Assembly: GCA_965371355.1 (NCBI GenBank)
Contig: CBDUYD010000126.1
Location: forward strand, 1-8,573
Direction of reading: 5' to 3'
Length of the DNA: 8,573 nucleotides
Origin: JASJHI01 sp965371355
GTDB lineage: Bacteria; Actinomycetota; Acidimicrobiia; Acidimicrobiales; Ilumatobacteraceae
Position numbers and translations under genes: made by a program. A model generated the notes under the pieces. It searched no databases. It was not told the origin of the DNA and saw only the letters and a list, made by a program, of their open reading frames with translations. How positions within the stretch are numbered: position 1 is the stretch's first letter; each line of letters opens with the position of its first letter. Shown piece by piece: positions 1 to 4,879 of the stretch.

Positions 1-1025
1 TCGGCGGCGATGACGACGTCGTAGCGGTCGTCGATCGTGTCGGGCAGCCCGGCGGAGAGGTCGGCGAGCACGAACCGTTGCATCCGGTCGCGAACCCCGT
101 CGGCCTCGGTGGCATCGATGCCGGTGACATCGTGCCCGGCCACCGTGAGCTGCTCGGCCAGCCAGCCCGGGCCGCACCCGACGTCGAGGATACGTAGTCG
201 TCCGCGGCCTCGAAGCATCTCGAGAATCCGGCCATGCGAGCTGTAGGGCGACGGCTTGAACGCATACTGCTCGCCGATGTGCCCGAGCCTGCCTCGGCCG
301 AAGCCGGAGCGACCCAGCCGGTGGCCGGCGGTGTGGAGCACGACGTCCCACGCGTACTGGAGCCCGTTGACGTAGCAGATCTCGTCGCCGTAGTACGTGG
401 GGATCGGCACCTCGACGATCTTCTTGCCGGCGTCGGCAAGCTGGAGGATGATCTCGGTGTCGAAGTCGAAACCGTCGGAGTTCTCGGAGAACGGCAGGTC
501 TGCGAGCGCGCCGACCCTGTAGGCGCGATAGCCGGAATGCCACTCGGAGAGACGGAGCCCGGTGAGGGCGTTCTGGGTGGTGCTCAGTATCCGGTTGCCG
601 ACGAATTTGTACATCGGCATCCCGCCCCGCCGTGCGCCTCCGGGGGTGAGCATCCGCGAGCCGAAGACCGCGTCGGCGTCGCCCCGCAAGATCGGGTCGA
701 GCAGGTCGGGCATCGCCTCGGGCGCGTACTGCCCGTCGCCGTGGAGGAGCACGACGACGTCCCAGCCGTGGTCGAGCGCGTAGCGGTAGCCGGCCTTCTG
801 GTTGCCGCCGTAGCCGAGATTCTGGTCGTGCCGGACGACGGTGAGGTTGAGATCGGTCGCCGCGCCGAGGTACTCGCGGGCGACGCGGAGCGTGTCGTCT
901 GAGGAGTGGTCGTCCTGCACCAGGACCTCGGCGAGCTGGAGCGATGCCGCACTGGGGATGCGGTCGAGCACGCGAGCGAGGGTGTGCTCGGCGTTGTAGG
1001 CGACGACGAGCACCCCGACCTTCAC
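1..1025 (-). CDS. Family 2 glycosyltransferase fused to class I SAM methyltransferase (3' end beyond window)
   Basis: The reading frame is open from a GTG at 1025 to the left edge, giving 341 visible codons. Residues 1-245 are a GT-A family 2 glycosyltransferase of the dolichol-phosphate-mannose-synthase type: N-terminal strand VGVLVVAYN, acidic cluster QDDHSSDDT (D38/D39), LLHGDGQYAPE with D97 in the DxD-like position, then GSRM and FDFDTEI motifs. After a linker with KPSPYSSH, residues 280-288 read LDVGCGPGW, the SAM-binding motif I; a later YDVVIAAD at the edge fits motif II. Family knowledge: such fusions are annotated as bifunctional glycosyltransferase/methyltransferases, probably acting on cell-envelope or lipid-linked glycans at the inner membrane; the substrate cannot be told. 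The start is supported by GGAGG at 1030-1034, four bases before the GTG. It is the last visible gene of a minus-strand series, 53 bases after the FKBP gene. The C-terminus is missing only because the window ends. Confidence 0.88.
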   Translation of the reverse strand, partial: MKVGVLVVAYNAEHTLARVLDRIPSAASLQLAEVLVQDDHSSDDTLRVAREYLGAATDLNLTVVRHDQNLGYGGNQKAGYRYALDHGWDVVVLLHGDGQYAPEAMPDLLDPILRGDADAVFGSRMLTPGGARRGGMPMYKFVGNRILSTTQNALTGLRLSEWHSGYRAYRVGALADLPFSENSDGFDFDTEIILQLADAGKKIVEVPIPTYYGDEICYVNGLQYAWDVVLHTAGHRLGRSGFGRGRLGHIGEQYAFKPSPYSSHGRILEMLRGRGRLRILDVGCGPGWLAEQLTVAGHDVTGIDATEADGVRDRMQRFVLADLSAGLPDTIDDRYDVVIAA

Positions 1026-1029
1026 AGCG

Positions 1030-1050
1030 CCTCCATCTCGGCGCAGACTA
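1030..1050 (-). promoter_or_regulatory. Possible -10 element and Shine-Dalgarno for the glycosyltransferase fusion
   Basis: On the minus strand TAGTCT (1050-1045) fits the actinobacterial TANNNT -10 pattern, and GGAGG (1034-1030) is a good ribosome binding site with a short 4-base spacer to the GTG. I see no convincing -35 element. Transcription from here would give a short leader of about 13 bases that includes the binding site. Read-through from the FKBP gene is equally possible. Confidence 0.3.
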
Positions 1051-1078
1051 GCGGGCGATCACCGACGCCGGGTCGTGG

Positions 1079-2080
1079 TCAGTACTTGCCGAGCAGGTCG
1101 ACGACGATCACCACGTCGGTCTCGGCCGGGAGGCCGTTCTCGGGGCTGCCGTCGGGCCCGAAGCCCGACTCGGGCGGGATAGTGATCGCTCGGCGACCTC
1201 CGACCTTCATCCCTGGCATGCCCTCAACGAGGCCGGTAAATCCCTGCTCGTTCATCGGGACCTGCGTCGGCCCGCGCTCCCAAGTGCTGTTGAGGGCGAC
1301 GAGGGTGTCGCCGCGGAAGAGGACGAAATGGATGACCGCCGTGTCACCCTCCTCGAGGACCGCGCCCTCCCCCTCGATCAGGTCGACGGTGCTGACCTCG
1401 ACCGCGTCCGCGGACTCCGGCACACCTGCCGCGGTCGGCTTATCGCCCACGTCGGGTTTCACGATGACCGCGCGCACGTCGACGACGAAGGTCAGCGCCT
1501 CGTTCTCGCCGATCACCTCGCTGCGCGCTTCGGCGCCATAGGCGAGATCGCTCGGGATGTCGAGCTGGAGTCGCTGGCCGGTCTGCGCGCCGAGCAGGCC
1601 GTCGTCCCATCCCTTGATGACCGCTCCTGCTCCGAGGACGACCGGGAACGGCTCGAACCGGTCGTAGCTGTTGTCGAACTCGACGCCGTCGCTAGCGCGC
1701 ACGCCGATGTAGTGAACGATCACCGTGTCGCCGACCTGGGCCTCGGGCCCCTCGCCCTCCCGGAGGACGGTGATCTCGAGTTCGGTCGGGATCTCGGAGG
1801 GAATCTCGACCTCGGGCTTGTCCGGGCTGGTCGGCGGCGGCGGAATCACCTCGCCCTCGGGATCCGTCTCAACGGTCGCCTCTGCACCCGCGGCGCCATC
1901 GGCAGCATCCTCCGCACCATCTTGGGTGGCGTCGCCTCCTGTGGTCACGGTGGTGTCGGCGGTTGCCTCGGTCGCCGTGTCGGACGTGGTGTCATCGCCC
2001 GCACCGTCACTCGCGTCGTCAGGACCGCACGCGGCGAGAACGAGGGTGGTGCAGGTAAGGACGAGGAGGGTCCGGCGCAT
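1079..2080 (-). CDS. Exported FKBP-type peptidyl-prolyl isomerase lipoprotein, two FKBP domains, second degenerate
   Basis: This is a 333-residue lipoprotein: a basic, hydrophobic signal peptide ends in lipobox LAAC with C18 as the lipidated cysteine. Residues 19-95 are a low-complexity Asp/Thr/Ala/Glu/Pro linker. Residues about 101-207 form an FKBP domain keeping the canonical pocket: Y124, F135-D136, F145, V154-I155, W158, Y181 and F198. Residues about 227-331 are a second FKBP domain in which those positions read F252, L263-N264, L284, F307 and I325, so it probably lacks normal isomerase activity and may serve substrate binding. The expected role is folding of exported proteins at the outer face of the membrane. 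It lies 66 bases after the hydrolase gene and 53 before the glycosyltransferase gene. No Shine-Dalgarno precedes the ATG; a TAGCGT -10-like element lies 7 bases upstream. Confidence 0.92.
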   Translation of the reverse strand: MRRTLLVLTCTTLVLAACGPDDASDGAGDDTTSDTATEATADTTVTTGGDATQDGAEDAADGAAGAEATVETDPEGEVIPPPPTSPDKPEVEIPSEIPTELEITVLREGEGPEAQVGDTVIVHYIGVRASDGVEFDNSYDRFEPFPVVLGAGAVIKGWDDGLLGAQTGQRLQLDIPSDLAYGAEARSEVIGENEALTFVVDVRAVIVKPDVGDKPTAAGVPESADAVEVSTVDLIEGEGAVLEEGDTAVIHFVLFRGDTLVALNSTWERGPTQVPMNEQGFTGLVEGMPGMKVGGRRAITIPPESGFGPDGSPENGLPAETDVVIVVDLLGKY

Positions 2081-2087
2081 CGCAGCG

Positions 2088-2093
2088 ACGCTA
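2088..2093 (-). promoter_or_regulatory. Candidate leaderless -10 element of the FKBP gene
   Basis: TAGCGT (2093-2088 on the minus strand) matches TANNNT and ends 7 bases before the ATG at 2080, so a transcript starting at the usual distance would begin at or next to the start codon. There is no clear -35 element. The call rests on spacing and on the same arrangement recurring at other genes here. Confidence 0.3.
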
Positions 2094-2146
2094 CCGGTCG
2101 ACGTCTCGCTCCCGGCGTCGGCGCCCTCGAATTCCGGGCGCGCCGT

Positions 2147-2995
2147 TCAGACCCGCGCGTCGACCGACGCGAGAGCGTCGAGCAGCGTCGGGACGAAGCG
2201 ATCGGCGTTGTACACGACCGCATCGTGGCCGCCGTCGACGCGGAACGCCTGGGCTCCCGGGATCATCTCGAAGAGCTCGGCCTGACGCGCGAGCGGTACG
2301 ACGTCGTCGCGCATCGTGATCACGACCGAGGTCGGCGCAACGATCTCGCCGAGCCAGTCGAGCGACGAGAACGCGCCGATCGACTTTCCGGCCTCGAGGA
2401 TCATCCGCCAGTCGTGACTCGACGCCTCCTGGATCGCCCACGGTTCCCACTCGCGCGACTTGCGCTGGAGGTACATCTGCTCGGTCGCCCAGATGCGCGC
2501 CTGTTCGGGGGTGAAGCGCGCGACGGCGGCGAGCCCGGTCAGCCCGAGGAACGAGAGGCGTTCGACCCGACGCCCCGAGAACCGCGACGCCGTGGCGCAC
2601 AGCACCAGGCCGCGGACCGCGCCGGGATGGCGCCGCCAGACGAGCTGCGCCACCGCGCCTCCCATCGAGTAGCCGACGACGACGAACCGGTCGATGTCGA
2701 GCGCCTGCGCGACCGCGACGACGTCGTCGGCGCAGGCCTCGAGCGAGAAGCGTTCGCGGGTGCGCAGGCCCGTGCCGTGACCGCGATGGTCGAACGCGAT
2801 CACACGGTGCTGCTCGGCGAGAGCGTTGAAACACCTGAACCAGTTGAGGTCGGCGGTCGCCGTCCAGCCGTGGAGCAGGATGATCGGAGGGTTGTCGCGC
2901 TTGCCGACCTCGCGGACGAGGAGCACGCCCCCTTCGTCGAGTTCGACGAACCTGCCCTGCGGGAGGTCGGGGGTGTCGACGCTCGTGGTGCTCAA
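2147..2995 (-). CDS. Alpha/beta-fold hydrolase
   Basis: The 282-residue protein has the complete layout of a soluble alpha/beta hydrolase: an oxyanion-type HGW motif (42-44), a DHRGHG turn (69-74), the nucleophile elbow GYSMGG with Ser110, an acid at D230 or D231 in TMRDDVVP, and the catalytic His257 in GGHDA. No signal peptide is seen, so it is probably cytoplasmic. The fold covers esterases, lipases, C-C hydrolases and haloperoxidase-like enzymes, and the sequence does not reveal the substrate. The start is a TTG at 2995, only 7 bases after the greA stop and without a clear Shine-Dalgarno sequence, so translation is probably coupled to greA. A downstream in-frame GTG (residue 24) would remove the first strand and is less likely. 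Confidence 0.9.
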   Translation of the reverse strand: MSTTSVDTPDLPQGRFVELDEGGVLLVREVGKRDNPPIILLHGWTATADLNWFRCFNALAEQHRVIAFDHRGHGTGLRTRERFSLEACADDVVAVAQALDIDRFVVVGYSMGGAVAQLVWRRHPGAVRGLVLCATASRFSGRRVERLSFLGLTGLAAVARFTPEQARIWATEQMYLQRKSREWEPWAIQEASSHDWRMILEAGKSIGAFSSLDWLGEIVAPTSVVITMRDDVVPLARQAELFEMIPGAQAFRVDGGHDAVVYNADRFVPTLLDALASVDARV

Positions 2996-3002
2996 CTAGG
3001 AC

Positions 3003-3455
3003 TCAGGCCTGCACGACGTCGAGGACGTGCACGGTCAGATCGCCGTTCGGCGCCTCGTAGGTGATCGTGGCTCCGGCCTCGGCTCCCTCGAGCGCCCGGC
3101 CGAGCGGCGAGTCCGGGCTGATGATGACGTCGATGCCCTCGAGCTTCTCCTCGGCATTGCCGATCGCGTACGTCTCGGCGGTGTCTCGCGAGTCACCGTC
3201 GTAGTACACGCTGTAGATGGTGATGCCATCGACGATCTCGGCGGTCTCGAGCAGGTATTCGAGTTGACGGATACGCCCCTCCATGTGGCCCTGCTCGTCC
3301 TTCGCGGCGTGGTAGCCGGCGTTCTCCTTGAGGTCGCCCTCCTCGCGGGCGACCTCGATCTTGTTGGCCACCTCGATGCGGCCGCGGGTGGTGAGGTCCT
3401 CGAACTCTTCGCGGAGGCGGTCGTACGCGGCGCGTGACAACTGTGGTGCGGTCAT
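3003..3455 (-). CDS. greA: Transcription elongation factor GreA
   Basis: The 150-residue protein is close to the usual Gre-factor length. Residues 1-75 form the N-terminal coiled-coil finger; its tip reads EEGDLKENAGYHAAKDEQG, with the conserved acidic pair D41 and E44 that lets Gre factors stimulate RNA cleavage in backtracked RNA polymerase. Residues about 80-150 are the FKBP-like C-terminal domain, with SPLGRAL and TYEAPNGD signatures. It rescues arrested elongation complexes by inserting the finger into the secondary channel. It is the first gene of the minus-strand series and is divergent from the islet genes. The ATG at 3455 lacks a Shine-Dalgarno sequence; a TAGCCT -10-like element lies 9 bases upstream. 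Its upstream region contains a long dyad at 3481-3512 that may overlap the promoter. GreB is less likely because the neighbourhood and actinobacterial practice point to a single Gre factor. Confidence 0.95.
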   Translation of the reverse strand: MTAPQLSRAAYDRLREEFEDLTTRGRIEVANKIEVAREEGDLKENAGYHAAKDEQGHMEGRIRQLEYLLETAEIVDGITIYSVYYDGDSRDTAETYAIGNAEEKLEGIDVIISPDSPLGRALEGAEAGATITYEAPNGDLTVHVLDVVQA

Positions 3456-3464
3456 GGAGATCGA

Positions 3465-3495
3465 AGGCTATCTGGACCCGATTTCGTGCCGTCAT
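3465..3495 (-). promoter_or_regulatory. Candidate greA promoter
   Basis: TAGCCT (3470-3465 on the minus strand) fits TANNNT and lies 9 bases before the greA ATG, which would leave an mRNA leader of only 2-3 bases. The best -35-like sequence is ATGACG (3495-3490), with a long 19-base spacer, so the -35 is weak. That hexamer falls inside the dyad at 3481-3512, so a protein bound to the dyad could block or change this promoter. Confidence 0.35.
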
Positions 3496-3512
3496 CTATC
3501 GACGGACGAAAT
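3481..3512. repeat. Long inverted repeat between greA and the DUF6941-like gene
   Basis: The arms ATTTCGTGCCGTC (3481-3493) and GACGGACGAAAT (3501-3512) are exact reverse complements apart from one unpaired G at 3488, around a 7-base centre ATCTATC. No T-run follows on either strand, so it is not a standard intrinsic terminator. Two readings fit: an operator overlapping the greA promoter, or a tyrosine-recombinase-like crossover site, since that class has 9-13 base inverted arms around a 6-8 base centre. Together with the remaining 3513-3567, this covers the intergenic region 3456-3603; the rest shows only weak, probably chance, pairing. Confidence 0.75.
3490..3499 (+). repeat. Left copy of a 10-base direct repeat flanking the accessory islet
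   Basis: CGTCATCTAT here is identical to 4858-4867. This copy includes most of the centre of the dyad at 3481-3512. The two copies enclose the DUF6941-like, toxin-like and antitoxin-like genes. They could be a target-site duplication or the core of a site-specific integration. A chance match is possible, since the repeat is only 10 bases long. Confidence 0.45.
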
Positions 3513-3567
3513 GCGTGCAACGAGTCGTGACGGGGAGCCGCATCGGCACGAGGGCTTCACGGCCTCG

Positions 3568-3603
3568 TTGTCCGAGGCGTATTACGCGACTATACTTTAC
3601 TGT
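3568..3603 (+). promoter_or_regulatory. Strong sigma-70-type promoter giving a leaderless transcript
   Basis: TTGTCC (3568-3573) matches four of six bases of the -35 consensus. TATACT (3591-3596) matches five of six of the -10 consensus. The spacer is exactly 17 bases. The expected transcription start is 3603-3604, on the ATG of the DUF6941-like gene, and no Shine-Dalgarno sequence is present, so translation is probably leaderless. ATAC (3592-3595) and GTAT (3602-3605) form short inverted arms over the -10 and start codon, a possible operator half-site pair for the downstream RHH protein; this last point is weak. Confidence 0.7.
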
Positions 3604-4086
3604 ATGACAGACGGAGTACCGGACACCGCGAGTTCGAGTGATCGCTTCAGGTCGCTGGGGTTCTTCCCGGCCGACCACGCGGCGGCGGAGGGCGGCAAGG
3701 TCTACGCGAACGGCGCCTACTGGAACCGACTGCGATTCCCCGAGTTTCCTGCTGTGCTTCCCTCGACGACGGTGGTAGCGGTGTTGGAACAGCCAGTTCA
3801 TGCGGCGCTCGCCGATCACCAGTTCAGGCTGCGGCTGCACGATTCCGGCGGGAACGCCCTGCCCAACGTGCAGGTCGAGGGCAAGTTCCGATCAGGTCTC
3901 ACGGCGGATGGCAACAGGTTCGGCGAGTCGAGCGTGATCCCGCTCACCGTGCAACTGAACGGTCTGAGATTCGACGAGCCGGGAGACTACAAGTTCGTGC
4001 TCGAAGTTGACGGTGACGAGTTGGACGAGTACAGGTTCCGAGCCATTCAGGTTCCGAGTTCGCCGGTTGGAGTCGCGCCCGCGTAG
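3604..4086 (+). CDS. DUF6941-like protein of unknown function
   Basis: This 160-residue protein has no signal peptide or membrane segment. After about 28 variable residues come GGKVYANGAYWNRL, a beta-rich core (PSTTVVAVLEQPVH, HQFRLRLHDSGGNALPNVQVEGKF), then LTVQLNGLRF, DEPGDYKFVLEVDGDELDEYRFRAI. The order 'GK-x-Y-x-x-G-x-x-W', 'H-x-F-x-L-x-L-x-D', 'P-G-x-Y-x-F-x-L-x-x-D-G' is what I recall for the DUF6941 family, whose function is unknown to me; the beta-sandwich idea is inference. The ATG at 3604 was chosen because a near-consensus promoter points at it and because family members have only short leaders; the frame is open further upstream. Third codon positions carry more A/T (TTT, CCT, GCT, CTT, GTA, GAA, GTT, CAT) than in flanking genes, suggesting transfer. 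It lies 38 bases before the toxin-like gene and may be co-transcribed with it. Confidence 0.75.
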   Translation: MTDGVPDTASSSDRFRSLGFFPADHAAAEGGKVYANGAYWNRLRFPEFPAVLPSTTVVAVLEQPVHAALADHQFRLRLHDSGGNALPNVQVEGKFRSGLTADGNRFGESSVIPLTVQLNGLRFDEPGDYKFVLEVDGDELDEYRFRAIQVPSSPVGVAPA

Positions 4087-4124
4087 CGAGGGCGCGGTGG
4101 CTGAGTCGGGCGGTCGGCAGAGAC

Positions 4125-4456
4125 GTGAAGCTTTCCGATTTCGATGGCATCGACTGGGACGAAGAGGAGGACGAGAATGGCAACCTCGCTCATTGCCTTC
4201 GGGCGGACCGTCTGGACCGAGTCCTGAACGCTTGGTTGCCGAAGTGCTCGCCGAAGAACCGGTGCAGATCAGGTTCAGAGTGGACACCGCCGAGTTGGCG
4301 ATCGTCGGACCCGACCGCTCTCGTACCGCATTGTGGCTGATCTTGTTCAGCCGTTCGCCCCTCCGTGGAGATTGGCTGCGACCTGTGACAGGCTGGAGAG
4401 CGGAGCCAGCAGAGAGACGACAGTGGGAACAGCAGCGAGGAAAGCTCCGATCATGA
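4125..4456 (+). pseudogene. BrnT-like toxin gene split by a frameshift
   Basis: Two partial frames together make one protein. From GTG 4125 the first frame reads KLSDFDGIDWDEEEDENGNL, then AHCLRADRL, like the N-terminus of BrnT-type (DUF497-like) toxins, where a WD motif leads to N-x-x-H. From about 4214 the -1 frame continues SPERLVAEVLAEEPVQIRF, then VDTAELAIVGPD, LWLILFSRSP, RGDWLRPVTGW and ERRQWEQQ, ending at TGA 4454-4456. Neither frame alone gives a sensible protein: the first runs into unrelated sequence until 4340, and the second has Arg/Gly/Ser-rich nonsense upstream. A single-base loss near 4212-4216 would explain it; repaired, the product is about 110 residues, normal for this family. 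No slippery heptamer is visible. BrnT toxins are RelE-fold RNases paired with an RHH antitoxin encoded directly downstream, as here. It may be a true pseudogene or a sequencing error. The BrnT link is from motif memory only. Confidence 0.6.
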
Positions 4457-4827
4457 TGGGAGAAGAGGTGAGCGAGAAGAAGCTGCGAGACCAGGCCTAT
4501 CGGCACCGAGACCAGGTCGTCGAGGGCTCGGGCGAAGTGTTGGAACCGGCGCGCCTGTCCCAGATGGTCTCTCTTCGGCTGGATGGCGACGTGATCGGAG
4601 CGCTTCGCGACCTCGCGAATCGGAGACAGACCACGGTCAGTGAACTACTCCGCCAAGGCGCTTCGCTCGTACTCGCTCACGACGCGGCTCCAACGCAGAC
4701 TCTGTTGGTCTTCGACGTGAAGACAGAAACCGGTTCGCCGCCGGCGCCAATGGCATGGCCGTCCGGACAAGCCGGTTCTCCGACAGATCAGGGTCTCGAG
4801 TATCAGAGCCCCGCCGTCACTGCGTAG
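4453..4827 (+). CDS. Ribbon-helix-helix (CopG-like) antitoxin/repressor
   Basis: This is a 124-residue protein. Residues 38-75 form an RHH domain: strand MVSLRLD, helix A DVIGALRDLANRRQ, turn, helix B VSELLRQGASLVLA. The 36-residue N-terminal part is charged (EEVSEKKLRDQAYRHRDQ), and residues 79-124 are Pro/Gly/Ser-rich and probably disordered; one of these ends would bind the toxin. RHH proteins dimerise and use the strand pair to read the DNA major groove, and antitoxins of this type repress their own operon. The ATG at 4453 overlaps the toxin TGA (ATGA), and GAGGAAAG lies upstream with a usable spacer; ATG 4456 and GTG 4468 are alternatives. Lys AAG/Arg AGA-rich, lower-GC codons mark it as unlike leuB downstream. 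It could be a free-standing regulator if the toxin is dead. Confidence 0.75.
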   Translation: MMGEEVSEKKLRDQAYRHRDQVVEGSGEVLEPARLSQMVSLRLDGDVIGALRDLANRRQTTVSELLRQGASLVLAHDAAPTQTLLVFDVKTETGSPPAPMAWPSGQAGSPTDQGLEYQSPAVTA

Positions 4828-4857
4828 GTTCTGTGTGCCGCAGAGTTGAGTGGTGCT

Positions 4858-4867
4858 CGTCATCTAT
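4858..4867 (+). repeat. Right copy of the 10-base direct repeat flanking the islet
   Basis: CGTCATCTAT is identical to 3490-3499. It starts 30 bases after the antitoxin stop and ends 12 bases before the leuB ATG. Joining the flanks at one copy would leave a greA-leuB spacer of about 56 bases, a plausible compact divergent promoter region. No terminal inverted repeats of a transposon were found inside the two copies. Confidence 0.45.
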
Positions 4868-4879
4868 TGTCGCTGCCCT
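4865..4879 (+). promoter_or_regulatory. Candidate leuB -10 element, leaderless or nearly so
   Basis: TATTGT (4865-4870) fits TANNNT and ends 9 bases before ATG 4880, mirroring the spacing seen at greA. No Shine-Dalgarno sequence is present in these 9 bases or just upstream. The nearest -35-like hexamer, TTGAGT (4846-4851), is only 13 bases away, too close for a normal promoter, so the -35 is unresolved. If the islet was inserted, the original -35 may have been displaced. Confidence 0.4.

Noticed and set aside
1328..3064. 578-codon plus-strand open frame
   Set aside because: It runs antisense across FKBP and hydrolase genes, is rich in Arg/Asp/Gly as expected of a mirror frame, and has no domain signature.
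3518..3570. Distant inverted repeat CAACGAG/CTCGTTG with inner TCGTG/CACGA
   Set aside because: Short arms separated by 39 bases are expected by chance at this GC content; no regulator or start site supports a function.
3328..3603. Upstream extension of the DUF6941-like frame (for example from an ATG at 3454)
   Set aside because: The frame is open by chance in GC-rich DNA and overlaps greA antisense; the strong promoter and family-typical length both place the start at 3604.
4007..4124. ATG 4007 as the true start of the second toxin frame
   Set aside because: It lies inside the DUF6941-like gene and codes for Arg/Ser/Gly-rich sequence with no domain character.
4200..4220. Programmed ribosomal frameshift in the toxin gene
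   Set aside because: No slippery heptamer and no evident stimulatory hairpin were seen at the frame change; a deletion or read error is simpler.
4125..4340. Stand-alone 71-residue protein in the first toxin frame
   Set aside because: After about residue 30 the sequence turns into Ser/Arg/Pro-rich nonsense, while the family-like continuation lies in the -1 frame.
4831..4844. Hairpin TCTG/CAGA after the antitoxin gene as a terminator
   Set aside because: The stem has four pairs and no T-run follows.
4845..4851. GTTGAGT as an integron attC core site
   Set aside because: It fits GTTRRRY, but one such match per kilobase is expected by chance and no paired inverse core or L boxes were found.
4850..4879. 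GTG start ten codons before leuB ATG
   Set aside because: The added residues VLVIYCRCP have no counterpart in LeuB proteins, and the candidate -10 lies inside them.
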